From contig CATBCG010000004.1 in the NCBI GenBank assembly GCA_949502025.1, positions 14,156 to 78,155 on the forward strand: a stretch of 64,000 bases of DNA, given 5' to 3'. Source of the stretch: MGBC131033 sp910585655. Lineage in GTDB: Bacteria > Bacillota > Clostridia > Lachnospirales > Lachnospiraceae. Shown piece by piece: positions 41,380 to 50,730 of the stretch; position 1 is the stretch's first letter, and each line of letters starts with the position of its first letter. Made by a program: the position numbers and the translations under genes. Below the pieces are notes generated by a model. That model searched no databases. It saw only the letters and a program-made list of their open reading frames with translations, and was not told the DNA's origin.

Positions 41380-42225
41380 ATGACTACTATAATTTTTTTT
41401 AAAGACTTCCTGTTTATTGCCTTCCTGCTATGGAGTGCTTTTAGTGGAATTTTCCTAGAAAAACCGAGAAAACGCTTGCAGGAAAAAAATACGAATATGA
41501 TTTTATATGGGATTGGTAGTATTGGCGGTGCCTTATTGATCATTCTCTATTATCTGTTAGAACAATATAAGCCAAACTATATTGATCTTTTGTTTTTTTG
41601 GATTTGGATACCGTCAGTATGCTTGTGTTTTCTTATGATTTTAGAATCAAGATTTCAGTTCAAAAAGTATCTTTGCTATCATTTTGGTTTTTTGAGGAAA
41701 GAAACCAGAATATTTGTATTATTGGCAGGAGTTTGTTTGGGGATGCTTTTCATCATTTGGTATGGAAGTCATATAAACCAGATGATATTTCGACCAGAAT
41801 CTTACCAGCCCGTTTCAGAAGAAGATCAATGGCAGACAACAGAAAATCCCCTAAAAATAGGAAAAGCACAACTATCTCTTCCATGGATGATAGAAGGAGA
41901 TTATGTAACAACATCTAATAAAAAACAAGAAAAAATAGTTCCTTTTTCTAAAAAGAAACTATATTTTCAATTTTCTTCTAAAAAGCAGTTGATAGGAGAA
42001 GATCTTCATTTAGAACTATTACATCACGGAAACTGGTATCGTTTAAAAGAAAAAGAGACCATAAAAGGAACAAGACCATCGGAACAACAATGGACGCCTC
42101 GGTCGGCAGAGCAATATTATGAACTGGATTTGAATGTTTTTCAGGGCTTGATTCCAGGATATTACAGACTTTGTATGACAGTAGAAGCAGAAGGAGATAT
42201 TGATATATCTTTTTGGATTAAGTGA
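41380..42225 (+). CDS. uncharacterised membrane protein with C-terminal Ig-like domain
   Basis: A 281-residue protein, family not recognised. It has four hydrophobic helices (about 5-22, 40-60, 68-88, 107-128), then an extracytoplasmic region of about 150 residues predicted as beta-rich, starting at PLKIGKAQLSLPWMI. The end LDLNVFQGLIPGYYRLCMTVEAE resembles the close of bacterial Ig-like folds. The gene is A/T-rich compared with its neighbours and uses AAA/TTT-rich codons. AGGGGGAA lies before the ATG. No operon partner is evident. Confidence 0.55.
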   Translation: MTTIIFFKDFLFIAFLLWSAFSGIFLEKPRKRLQEKNTNMILYGIGSIGGALLIILYYLLEQYKPNYIDLLFFWIWIPSVCLCFLMILESRFQFKKYLCYHFGFLRKETRIFVLLAGVCLGMLFIIWYGSHINQMIFRPESYQPVSEEDQWQTTENPLKIGKAQLSLPWMIEGDYVTTSNKKQEKIVPFSKKKLYFQFSSKKQLIGEDLHLELLHHGNWYRLKEKETIKGTRPSEQQWTPRSAEQYYELDLNVFQGLIPGYYRLCMTVEAEGDIDISFWIK

Positions 42226-42320
42226 GATTTAGAAAAACAGTGTAAAAGTCAAATCCCCTGCAGCAAGCTGTAGAGTATTTGATTCTTGCCGCAGTCGCTT
42301 CACAGAAATAAGGAGAAAAA

Positions 42321-42935
42321 ATGGATAACCAATGGCTTCAATGGGCAATTGAATTGCAAAGTCTGGCACAAGCCGGGCTAACTTATGGAAAAGATGTGTA
42401 TGATAAAGAACGTTACGAGCGTATACGGGAAATTTCTGCCGAAATTATGGCTCATCTTTCCGATACGCCGCTTGATAAAGTAAAAGAACTGTTCTGCAAT
42501 GAAACCGGATATCAGACGCCTAAAATTGATACCCGTGCCGCTATTTTCAAAGAAAACAAGATTCTCCTTGTTCATGAAAACAACGGAACATGGGCGCTGC
42601 CTGGCGGTTGGTGCGATGTCAATGTTTCTATAGGGGAAAATACGGTCAAAGAAGTAAAGGAAGAAGCTGGTCTGGACGTCACTGCAGACCGAATTATCGC
42701 CGTACAGGATCGAGCCAAACATAATCTTCCTCTATATGCGTATGGGGTCTGTAAAATCTTTGTCATGTGTTCTGTCATAGGCGGACAGTTTGAACAAAAT
42801 ATCGAAACGACAGAATTTCACTACTTTGCCGAACATGAATTGCCCAAACTGGCTACGGAAAAAAACAATGAGGAGCAAATCCAACTATGTTTTATGGCTT
42901 ATCGTTCGGATAACTGGACTACTGTATTTGATTAA
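42321..42935 (+). CDS. Nudix hydrolase with Nudix_hydro_N domain
   Basis: A 204-residue pyrophosphohydrolase. The N-terminal 60 residues (WLQWAIELQSLAQAGLTY) match the Nudix N-terminal domain often found with nucleoside-diphosphate-sugar or ADP-ribose hydrolases. The Nudix box spans GGWCDVNVSIGENTVKEVKEE, shown here as GGWCDVNVSIGE then NTVKEVKEEAGL; the usual Arg before the first Glu of REXXEE is Lys, while the metal-binding Glu residues are kept. AAGGAGAAAAA precedes the ATG. Substrate unknown. Confidence 0.88.
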   Translation: MDNQWLQWAIELQSLAQAGLTYGKDVYDKERYERIREISAEIMAHLSDTPLDKVKELFCNETGYQTPKIDTRAAIFKENKILLVHENNGTWALPGGWCDVNVSIGENTVKEVKEEAGLDVTADRIIAVQDRAKHNLPLYAYGVCKIFVMCSVIGGQFEQNIETTEFHYFAEHELPKLATEKNNEEQIQLCFMAYRSDNWTTVFD

Positions 42936-42957
42936 CGCAGCGAACGGTCTTTCTATT

Positions 42958-44385
42958 CTAGGAAAAATATTGAATAATTTCCCTATATAGTTCCTTTTTC
43001 TCAAACTCCTCTTCCTTTACTCGATATATCTCTTCCTCCCTTAGTAACTGCTGTATACCAGTTTCCTTTCCTTCTTGCTCTAAAAATAAAATCAAGTCTG
43101 GCGTATATACTTTTTTCAAATAAGACAGAACACTGTTGCCGTGGGCATCAGGCGGAACATATTCCAGACCATATAAATAAGCATACTCCCAATTTGAGAC
43201 TGCTACACATTGATAGCCCTGTTCTCGAAATTGTTTGCATAGCCTACTAATCAAACGTATCCCTTCTTTTTTACCCGTCCGAATCCAAATGCAAGGGGGT
43301 AGTTCTGTACTCTCTTCCTCAAATGTCCACCTTGCAGATCCACAATCTTCCTCTGACCAGCAAAGAAGTTCTGCTAGCATTGTTTTTTTTAAAGTCCCTT
43401 CTAAAAAAAGTTCCTGGAAACGACCAGCATACAGCAGACCAAAGTTTTCTCTTTTTTTTACAAAATCTACTACTACTTCCTGATTTCTCTGCATATCCTC
43501 TCCTGGAAGCAATACCAGACAGCCCAAATCCCCCATCTCTCCTTTATTATCAGAAACCACCTGAAAAAAGAGACAGTCCTCTACCAGTTCCACACCAGAC
43601 AAATTGAGTAGTACAGCACGATCTATAAAATCTGGATGGAGTGCCTGATAACATTCTCCTGGTACTAATGCCTGAAATAATCCTATAGGACTAGCATCTT
43701 TTTTCCCTATTAAAAATTGGTAAACTGCCGAAGTAACAGTCGGTGCGGCATAGCTATTCGCTCGCTCTGCCGCACCCATCTGAAGCCCCTCTGAAATTCC
43801 CTCTGGAAGAAAAATTTCTCCCACATCAGGATGTATCGCGGAAGCTGCCAAACAAATTCCATTTTGAAAATCTTGATAATGATAAGAAGCACCTATCAAA
43901 TCCCTTCCTACCGCCACTCCCAAGACACCTCCCAAACAGGCAGGCATTGTATATGTTCCAGCATTGTTACCTGCTGCTACGATTATTGTCCCCTGCCGGA
44001 TTAATCTGGCTGTCACTTGATATAAAACTTCATAATCTGAGAGTTCTCTTGTTCCGACACTCATATGTATAATCGGAATTTGGTATTCCAGGCACCACTC
44101 CAGAGCTGCTTTTAGCTTCTCACAATTTGTTCGTAAAGGGATACCCTCAAAAATACAAAGACTTATCAGTTCCAAATCCTTCTCACATAATCCTGTTTCC
44201 ATTATATAATGCTCTAAAATTCTTGCACAGTGCGTCCCATGTAAAGCCGGGCAAAAGTCCTCAGGCTCCTTTTTCCTTACTATTTCTCCTTCTAAAGTAT
44301 GTCTTACAACCAAATTCAAAACCAATCTTTGTGGGCAAGAAAGCCTCTCTGCTATAATCCCATCATCTATTACTACTACCTGCAT
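42958..44385 (-). CDS. S8 (subtilisin-like) serine protease coupled to an ABC exporter
   Basis: A 475-residue protein with the subtilase triad: Asp7 in VVVIDDG, His49 in HGTHCA, oxyanion Asn in AAGNNAG and Ser in RANSYAAP. The first residue of the usual GTSxA box is Asn in place of Gly-Thr, as in some RiPP-associated subtilases. The catalytic domain ends at about residue 235. The other 240 residues are unassigned, predicted alpha/beta with many Glu and Cys. No signal peptide is seen, so it probably acts in the cytoplasm. ATG 44385 starts one base after the exporter stop with AGGAAGG upstream. This suggests processing of a peptide that the exporter then moves; no precursor is proven. Confidence 0.82.
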   Translation of the reverse strand: MQVVVIDDGIIAERLSCPQRLVLNLVVRHTLEGEIVRKKEPEDFCPALHGTHCARILEHYIMETGLCEKDLELISLCIFEGIPLRTNCEKLKAALEWCLEYQIPIIHMSVGTRELSDYEVLYQVTARLIRQGTIIVAAGNNAGTYTMPACLGGVLGVAVGRDLIGASYHYQDFQNGICLAASAIHPDVGEIFLPEGISEGLQMGAAERANSYAAPTVTSAVYQFLIGKKDASPIGLFQALVPGECYQALHPDFIDRAVLLNLSGVELVEDCLFFQVVSDNKGEMGDLGCLVLLPGEDMQRNQEVVVDFVKKRENFGLLYAGRFQELFLEGTLKKTMLAELLCWSEEDCGSARWTFEEESTELPPCIWIRTGKKEGIRLISRLCKQFREQGYQCVAVSNWEYAYLYGLEYVPPDAHGNSVLSYLKKVYTPDLILFLEQEGKETGIQQLLREEEIYRVKEEEFEKKELYREIIQYFS

Positions 44386-44386
44386 T

Positions 44387-46225
44387 CTATCCTTCCTCTC
44401 CCAGAACTGCCTGAAACTTCTCACTTTGGTAATGGTATAATTCTGCATATCGCTTATTATTTGCCAAAAGTTCCTTCTGTGTCCCATCTTCCAAAATAGT
44501 ACCATTCTCCAACACTAAAATCCGGTCAGCTAAAACCACATTAGACAGGCGATGGGAAGTAAAAATAGTCATCTTATCCTTTGATTCCTTTTTCAAATTT
44601 TCAAAAATATCATGTTCTGCTTTTGGATCCAGATTCGAGGAAGGTTCGTCTAAAATCAAGACCGTATGACGGCGATACAAGCATCTGGCCAGAGCAAGTT
44701 TCTGATGCTGCCCTCCAGAAAGTTCTATTCCTTCTTGGTCAAAAATCCTCATCAGATTCGTGTCTAAACCTTTTGAAGCCTTTTCTAAAATATCCTGGCA
44801 GCATGCTTTTTCCAATGCCTCTTGTTCTCCCTGTGTCTCTTTCTCTAAATCGCTCACTCTTATATTTTCAGAAAGTGTCATACAATAATTCCCCATCTCC
44901 TGAAAATACACGCTGAAGTTTTTCCGTAGACTTTTTATTGTATATTCCCTGATATCTACTCCATTGATTCGGATTATTCCCTCATCTGGTTCATACATCC
45001 GCAGTAAAAGCTTCACCAAAGTCGATTTCCCAGAACCATTGACACCAATAAAAACAGTCCTTTTCTCCTTTTCTAACAAAAAACTCACGTCCTCAAGAAC
45101 TCTTCTTCCTTTTGTTCCTGGATAGGAAAAACTAACATGCTCAAAAGAAATCGTATCCACCTGCTTTAATTCCTGTATCCCCTCTTTATGCAGTTTTCCA
45201 TGAAATCCTAATACTTGCTTCAGATTTACAATCCTTAGACGATTATCATAGATATTAGTAAAAGAATAAGACATAACAAAAAAAGCTGACAATAACTGCC
45301 CTGTCATTCCGGTATATAAAGGATAATCTCCAACAGAGGCTTTTCCACCAAACACTCGAAATCCAATATCCAAACTTATCCAAGCCAACACCAGTTCAGG
45401 AAGGCAAGACAGCAGGACAGCCACTATTGTTTTTCCGCGAACCACCGCCCTGCGTCTTTGAAACACTTCTTCCCATAAGTTCTGATATTTCTCCTTTAGC
45501 AATTCCCCCATACCAAACAGACGAACATCCTGCGCATATCTTTTTTCCATACTAATTCCCCGAAAATAAGCTTTTCTTCTCTCCATATTCAACTGTTCCA
45601 TACTAAGCTGATAAAGAGACTTTGTATACTTTGTAGAGGTGATTCCGTAAGGAACTGCAGCAAATAGTAGCGGCAAAGCATAAAAGGGATGCTCCTGCCA
45701 AAGAATGAAAAATGCCATTAAAAAAGTCAGAGAAGCACCTAAAAAAGAAATTGCATTCCACAATGCCTGTGTGATAGCAAAGGCATCCCTGCCAGCAGCT
45801 TGTAGCTTATCATAATATTCTGTATCATCAAAATACTCCAAGTCTACCTTTGTGGCACAATCTATCAATCGAAGAGAAAGCTCCTCCTGCAACAACTCTT
45901 CGTGCATCGCTTGGATATATTGCGCTGCTTTTTGCAAAGAATTTTGTAGCAGACGCACAGCACTAACAGCACCAACCAATACAACAAACAAACCTGAAGG
46001 CGCAGAAGTTGTTCCTGAACCTGCCAACAAATCTAACAGATATTTTCCTAAAAAAGAACCTATGATTCCTAAAAGCGACGGGCAAATCTCACATAGGATA
46101 CGAAGCAGGGTATAAATATGAGATGCACGCCAAGACAACCCGATACAGTAAAATAATATCCTGATATACTCTATCAGACCATCTCTCTTTTTTTTCTCTG
46201 TTTCCTTATTTTTGTTCTCCTCCAT
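44387..46225 (-). CDS. ABC exporter, fused permease-ATPase
   Basis: A 612-residue type IV exporter half-transporter. Six helices fill about 20-330, followed by an ATPase domain with Walker A GVNGSGKST (about 400), Q-loop in VYFQEMGNY, signature LSGGQHQKLAL, Walker B TVLILDEPSSNLDP and H-loop FTSHRLS. It has no C39 peptidase domain, so any leader removal needs a separate protease; the S8 protease encoded immediately downstream would fit. The helices resemble lantibiotic/microcin-type exporters in layout. It follows the LolD-type ATPase gene by about 30 bases. Confidence 0.88.
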   Translation of the reverse strand: MEENKNKETEKKKRDGLIEYIRILFYCIGLSWRASHIYTLLRILCEICPSLLGIIGSFLGKYLLDLLAGSGTTSAPSGLFVVLVGAVSAVRLLQNSLQKAAQYIQAMHEELLQEELSLRLIDCATKVDLEYFDDTEYYDKLQAAGRDAFAITQALWNAISFLGASLTFLMAFFILWQEHPFYALPLLFAAVPYGITSTKYTKSLYQLSMEQLNMERRKAYFRGISMEKRYAQDVRLFGMGELLKEKYQNLWEEVFQRRRAVVRGKTIVAVLLSCLPELVLAWISLDIGFRVFGGKASVGDYPLYTGMTGQLLSAFFVMSYSFTNIYDNRLRIVNLKQVLGFHGKLHKEGIQELKQVDTISFEHVSFSYPGTKGRRVLEDVSFLLEKEKRTVFIGVNGSGKSTLVKLLLRMYEPDEGIIRINGVDIREYTIKSLRKNFSVYFQEMGNYCMTLSENIRVSDLEKETQGEQEALEKACCQDILEKASKGLDTNLMRIFDQEGIELSGGQHQKLALARCLYRRHTVLILDEPSSNLDPKAEHDIFENLKKESKDKMTIFTSHRLSNVVLADRILVLENGTILEDGTQKELLANNKRYAELYHYQSEKFQAVLGEEG

Positions 46226-46255
46226 TCAGATACCCTCCTGCCTGATCCCTTTGCT

Positions 46256-46924
46256 TTATGCAACCTCCTCTACTAATCGACCATCCTTCATCCGAAATAC
46301 TCGGTCAGCCAGCTCCGCTGCCTGCATATCATGCGTCACCACTACCACACAATACCCTTGCTGATGTGCCAAATCCTGCAAAATCCGAAAAATACGCTCT
46401 GTATTCTCTTCGTCCAGATTCCCGGTCGGCTCATCTGCCAAAAGTATCTTCGCACCCGTAGAAAGCGCACGGGCTATCGCCACCCGCTGCTGTTCCCCTC
46501 CGGAAAGCTGGGATGGATAGCGTTTGTGTTTCTCTTTGGTAATCCCCATCAATTCCAATAGTTCCCCGGCACGTTTTACCGCATCCTTTTTTGTTCTCCC
46601 GTTCAATTCCATTGGGTAACAGACATTTTCCATAACAGTTAGAAGCGGAAAAAGCTGAAACGACTGAAAAATCATGGAAATCCGTTCTCTGCGATAACGG
46701 TCTAAATCCATCCTGCTAAGAAGCTCTCCGTCTACAGACAAATCCCCGATTGCCGGGCGATCCAGTCCTGCCATTAAGGAAAGCAACGTTGTCTTTCCAC
46801 TCCCAGAAGGTCCGATTACCGCACATAGCTGACCGCCTTCAAAGCAACAGGATACTCCCTTTAAGACCTGTTGACCGGTTTTCTGATATTGATATTGTAC
46901 TTCCTCTAACCTTAATTCTGCCAT
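46256..46924 (-). CDS. ABC ATPase, LolD/MacB type
   Basis: A 222-residue ATPase. Walker A GPSGSGKTT is near residue 39; the signature is LSGGEQQRVAIARAL; Walker B ILLADEPTGNLD is characteristic of the MacB/LolD/FtsE class, and VVVTHDMQAAELADRV is the H-loop. Its partner is the FtsX-type permease encoded 50 bases upstream. In Firmicutes such pairs act as mechanotransmitters or in resistance to, or removal of, membrane peptides. It may serve as self-protection for a peptide made by the S8 protease/exporter pair. Confidence 0.9.
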   Translation of the reverse strand: MAELRLEEVQYQYQKTGQQVLKGVSCCFEGGQLCAVIGPSGSGKTTLLSLMAGLDRPAIGDLSVDGELLSRMDLDRYRRERISMIFQSFQLFPLLTVMENVCYPMELNGRTKKDAVKRAGELLELMGITKEKHKRYPSQLSGGEQQRVAIARALSTGAKILLADEPTGNLDEENTERIFRILQDLAHQQGYCVVVVTHDMQAAELADRVFRMKDGRLVEEVA

Positions 46925-46973
46925 AACACAACCTCCTATTTAAACCAATGTAAATTACGATAAACCTGCATTG

Positions 46974-49900
46974 TTACTCTTTCTCCTGCAACAACGCCAG
47001 CGGACTTCTCTTTGCGACTGCCAGGCTTCCAAACAAGATCCCGACCAAATTTCCCAAAAGATACAAACCTATAGCCACCCAAATGCCTTCATCAAGGTAT
47101 TTATAACGCAGCCAGCCAAGAAGTAGCCCAAACAACGTTCCCATTAAACAAACAAGTAACTGTTCCACGCCAAGCTGAAGCCCAACGGAACGAGCCGGGC
47201 TTCCTAACACCCGCATGGTAGCCGCTTCTTTCCGCCTCTGTAACAGCAGCAAAATTTGAAAACCAAGTCCTATTGCCAGAGATACCAGAGCGGCTACCGG
47301 GTAAAGAATTCCAAACAAAGAAACCGTCCGTTCCAATGGCTCTACTACCTTATGTAGTTCTTCATCCCAGATAAAGAAACGAAGAAAGGAATACCTCTGC
47401 TCTTCTGGAGCATGTTCCCCCGAAACAATATCCTTTAGTTCTGCTTCTTTCTCCAATAATTCCCTGTTCTTTTGAGAATCAAACACAAACTGTGCCACTT
47501 GATAATAATAATTCTGTCCCACCAGTTCCTGTAATGCTGTTCCCTGCATAATAAAGGCGGAACCTGTATTGCCTATCTCCGGATTCGCACCTCCGATTGT
47601 TCCCTGATAGGAGCCTACAATCCGATAACCACAGCTCTTTATAGTCTCATTTGGAAGCGTATCATACAAAATTAAAACGTCTCCTGCCCCAAGTCCAAGC
47701 TGCTGCATATATCCTTCTGGTATCAAAACCTCACAGGAGCCCAGATCTCCCTTTTCTCTTTCCCTGGTAAAATAGTTTCCATTATACCCATGATAAAACT
47801 GTATCTCCAACTGCGAACCTGTTTTTTCTAAAAAAGCATCCCAATCATAAATTCCGACCATCGGGATATCTACCATGACGGGCTTTTCCGCCTCCTGCAG
47901 CCTTCCTGTTTCATCCGTCAGCCAAAGCTCCTTTGCCCAGGCAGATTCCTCCAGATAGCTTTCAGAAACCAAACCTGTTTCTAGTATCTCTGCCACAATC
48001 CCCGGCGGAATAAAGCCGCCGCTGTCCCGTCCATTTAAACTAACAGAGCTTTCTATTTTTCTGATTTCTCCTTCTATCACAGTATTTTGGTAAAGGGTTT
48101 CTATTTTCTCCTGATAGGACACTATGGTTTCTCTCATCCAGCCAAATAAAAACACCATTCCAATCCCTATTCCTACTAACAAAAGAGATTTTGCTCTTGT
48201 TCGTAGGAGATGTCTTTTCAAATAGCGAATTCTGGCGACAAATCTGCTGTAACCGGAAAGACGACTGTCTGTTGTCTGAAACACAATACTTCTATCCCGT
48301 TCTTTGATCTGCTGCTCCTTTTCCTTTTTACTTTCCTTTTCACTGTCTTGTCTGCTTTCCAGAACAACTCCAACTCCTCTGCTGCTTCCCTTTCTTGCTC
48401 CCACAGTTCCCTGTAAAAGCGGCAATATCGGTTTTCTGGCTAAAATCAGACTATAAGAAGCGAAAAGAAGAACTGCTAATAATAGAATCACTGCTATTAT
48501 CAGAAAAAACCAGCCTATCGGCAAAGAAACCTCCGGCTCTCCTGCCGCTTGCCCCACGATCGGCGATACAACCGCCATCTCTTCTTCTAAAACTTCTTTA
48601 GGAGAACTTCCTGCCGAAGCCGCTCCAGTCAGAGAGGCTAATACCGTTCCGGCATCCCGAAGCATTTTCTGCCAGCCAAGAATGCCTCCCAGTATGACAC
48701 CAGGAAACAAAACCCAGCCAAAGGAAAGCGACATTCCGAGCGCCGCCCTGCCTGCCGGAAGCCCTAATGCCCGTGCGATGGCATATTCCTTTTTTCGCTG
48801 TGACAAATACAGACTGCACGCTGCTGCTAACAGAACAGCAAGCACCATTCCAAATAGGAGCGCTCCGAATAACGTAGATCGTTTTAATTCTCCCGCTGTC
48901 TTGGAGAAATTTTCTGCGTTATTTTCTACAAATACCGCCTGATACCCTGCCTCCTCTAGTCTTTTTCCATACTCCTCTAAAAAACGTTCCTGATCGTCCG
49001 GGCTTTGCAGTACAAAGCTATAGCAATTCTCTCCTCCGCTTTCTAACAAATCACTTGCATACCCCTGAAAAATGCAGGAATTCGGCACAAACATCCTTAT
49101 TCCATATACAGATATATAGGGATAATACAAATCATTGTAGATTCCAACAATCTCCCATTCAACCTCTTTCCCATTCCCTCCTACCTTCTCTTTCCATTCC
49201 TCCCATTCTTCCCATAATGTATAACCTGCCCAGCCATTCATCCCATGATCCTCTTCCAGTTTCATAGAAAGGATATCTCCTAACCCAAGCCCCCGAAGCT
49301 TGGCAAATTTCTCGTGAATGACACAGACCATTCGCCCCTCTGCATCATCTTCTTTTGTCAACATACGCCCTTCCACCATATAATATTTTTTAGAAGCCTC
49401 CTGAAATTCGGGCATCCGGCTCATGTTTTCTGTTCCTTCCACTCCCATCATAGATTGATTGTGATTTAAATACTCCACATAATCAAAAAGCTCTGCAATA
49501 CCTGGTTTGGAATCGTCTATCTCACCAGATACCTCATAAAAATAATAAGTTTCCGATGGAAGAACTCCTCCCGTTGGAAGAACTCCTCCCGTTGGGAGAA
49601 CTCCTCCCGTTGGGAGGAGGGGGAGTAAAATCAGTCTTGAGCCTGCGTTTCCCGACGAGGCAGACCATACGCCATTCATCCAATTATCTTCGTAATAATA
49701 ACCACGAACGAGGTAATCTTTTCCTTCTACCAGATTTTCATATTCCTCTAAAAACACTTCATCCTGCTTTTTAGGATAATACCCTCTGGTGGTACTTGCC
49801 TCTGTTTCTATCCCTGGCAAGCTGCGGACACGGACAAGACTTCCCTCCGACATATAGTCTCTATAGGATGCCTCTACCGACTGAACACGAAAATCCAATT

Positions 49901-50312
49901 CATAATAACCGCCGCTCCCTTTGGGATTTTTTTCAAACCTGCTCCCCTCCAGGCGACCTACAAATATACTCTCATTTGTATGCTTATAGAAGGCAGATTC
50001 CAGAGTCATTCCATCTACGTCCGGGTTCTGCATATCCATCAGACGCCCATTGCTATACAGACGGATATCCTCTAATTCCAAATAAGGACACTCCGAGATG
50101 ATCTCCTGTCCTGCCCGCACATCCCACTTCCCTGTCAAATAACCAATCGGACTGTAATACTCTTCTAATGCATCCGTCTTTTGTGCCACCAGAATCGCCT
50201 CTGCCGCATGGGACATAAAAGCAAAACAAGCTGCTCCCAATACAAAAATCAAAAGCAGCATACAAACAGGTTGTCGAAATAAAGCCTTACGATAAAAACT
50301 TATTTTAAACAT
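46974..50312 (-). CDS. large FtsX-type ABC permease
   Basis: A 1112-residue MacB/FtsX-like permease. There is an N-terminal helix (10-35), a very long extracytoplasmic region (about 35-470), three helices, a cytoplasmic linker rich in Lys/Glu (about 650-700), another helix, a second large outside domain, and three final helices near residue 1000-1100. The duplicated FtsX layout resembles BceB-like or macrolide-type permeases. Residues about 235-252 hold three copies of LPTGGV, encoded by an 18-bp tandem repeat. GGAGGAGAG precedes the ATG. It works with the LolD-type ATPase downstream. Confidence 0.88.
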   Translation of the reverse strand: MFKISFYRKALFRQPVCMLLLIFVLGAACFAFMSHAAEAILVAQKTDALEEYYSPIGYLTGKWDVRAGQEIISECPYLELEDIRLYSNGRLMDMQNPDVDGMTLESAFYKHTNESIFVGRLEGSRFEKNPKGSGGYYELDFRVQSVEASYRDYMSEGSLVRVRSLPGIETEASTTRGYYPKKQDEVFLEEYENLVEGKDYLVRGYYYEDNWMNGVWSASSGNAGSRLILLPLLPTGGVLPTGGVLPTGGVLPSETYYFYEVSGEIDDSKPGIAELFDYVEYLNHNQSMMGVEGTENMSRMPEFQEASKKYYMVEGRMLTKEDDAEGRMVCVIHEKFAKLRGLGLGDILSMKLEEDHGMNGWAGYTLWEEWEEWKEKVGGNGKEVEWEIVGIYNDLYYPYISVYGIRMFVPNSCIFQGYASDLLESGGENCYSFVLQSPDDQERFLEEYGKRLEEAGYQAVFVENNAENFSKTAGELKRSTLFGALLFGMVLAVLLAAACSLYLSQRKKEYAIARALGLPAGRAALGMSLSFGWVLFPGVILGGILGWQKMLRDAGTVLASLTGAASAGSSPKEVLEEEMAVVSPIVGQAAGEPEVSLPIGWFFLIIAVILLLAVLLFASYSLILARKPILPLLQGTVGARKGSSRGVGVVLESRQDSEKESKKEKEQQIKERDRSIVFQTTDSRLSGYSRFVARIRYLKRHLLRTRAKSLLLVGIGIGMVFLFGWMRETIVSYQEKIETLYQNTVIEGEIRKIESSVSLNGRDSGGFIPPGIVAEILETGLVSESYLEESAWAKELWLTDETGRLQEAEKPVMVDIPMVGIYDWDAFLEKTGSQLEIQFYHGYNGNYFTREREKGDLGSCEVLIPEGYMQQLGLGAGDVLILYDTLPNETIKSCGYRIVGSYQGTIGGANPEIGNTGSAFIMQGTALQELVGQNYYYQVAQFVFDSQKNRELLEKEAELKDIVSGEHAPEEQRYSFLRFFIWDEELHKVVEPLERTVSLFGILYPVAALVSLAIGLGFQILLLLQRRKEAATMRVLGSPARSVGLQLGVEQLLVCLMGTLFGLLLGWLRYKYLDEGIWVAIGLYLLGNLVGILFGSLAVAKRSPLALLQEKE
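49557..49618. repeat. 18-bp tandem repeat inside the FtsX-type permease gene
   Basis: AGAACTCCTCCCGTTGGA or near-identical units start at 49560, 49578 and 49596, with a partial fourth. On the coding strand they give LPTGGV three times. The in-frame unit length allows copy-number change without frameshift. Confidence 0.8.
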
Positions 50313-50348
50313 ATCATTCTCTCCTCCTTTTTCTCTTTAAGTAAAATA

Positions 50349-50361
50349 ATGTAAAATACAT
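50349..50361. promoter_or_regulatory. possible operator before the FtsX-type permease
   Basis: ATGTA-AAA-TACAT is a perfect palindrome about 40 bases upstream of the permease start; a related TGTCTTACA half site lies about 14 bases beyond it. Regulator unknown. Confidence 0.35.
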
Positions 50362-50412
50362 CAGTTGTCTTACACTAAAAATCAGCCGGAATACTTATTA
50401 CTCTGATACTGG

Positions 50413-50487
50413 TTATAAACTACTCGCTTCAATACTCTGTATTTGGATCTGAAATAACCTTATGAAAGTCCCTCCTATCTTGTCCAT
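50413..50487 (-). CDS. candidate 24-residue peptide upstream of the FtsX-type operon
   Basis: A short ORF, MDKIGGTFIRLFQIQIQ followed by SIEASSL, begins four bases after AGAAGGA. It lies about 11 bases from the predicted transcription start of the promoter at 50505-50533. The middle is amphipathic, alternating Ile/Gln, with no cysteine and no classical secretion signal. It could be a leader ORF controlling the permease operon, a short signalling peptide for the HTH/TPR regulator next door, or chance. No family match can be claimed. Confidence 0.35.
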   Translation of the reverse strand: MDKIGGTFIRLFQIQIQSIEASSL

Positions 50488-50504
50488 TTTCCTTCTTAAA
50501 TTTT

Positions 50505-50533
50505 ATTTTATCAACTCTATTTTCGTATGTCCA
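50505..50533 (-). promoter_or_regulatory. promoter of the FtsX-type permease/exporter operon
   Basis: On the minus strand TGGACA (50528-50533) and TGATAAAAT, an extended -10 (hexamer 50505-50510), spacer 17. Start near 50498, about 185 bases before the permease ATG. Confidence 0.55.
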
Positions 50534-50595
50534 TTGAAACTTTGGGAAATAAAAGTTTTCTGAAATTTCAGTGGGAATAAATAGACGCTCTGTTG

Positions 50596-50711
50596 TATAA
50601 TCATTTTAATAAGGATGCCTATTTGGCATCCTTGCAAAATCAAACTATATGCCAGAAAAACCAGAAATTGAACCGCAAAGCGGCAGAGGAGGTAACGACG
50701 AACGCGGATAG
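50596..50711 (+). other. plus-strand signals and a 20-codon ORF of uncertain meaning
   Basis: TATAAT (50596-50601) without a good -35 is followed by a 9-bp hairpin AAGGATGCC/GGCATCCTT (50611-50633) and an ORF from 50649 to 50711 reading MPEKPEIEPQSG then RGGNDERG. No Shine-Dalgarno precedes that ATG, although AGAGGAGGT occurs inside it. It runs convergent to the HTH/TPR gene. Confidence 0.25.
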
Positions 50712-50730
50712 ACTCCCTCTATTACTTCTA

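Noticed and set aside
49557..49618. LPTGG as a sortase sorting signal
   Set aside because: It is repeated in the middle of a permease loop, not followed by a hydrophobic helix and basic tail, and arises from an 18-bp repeat.
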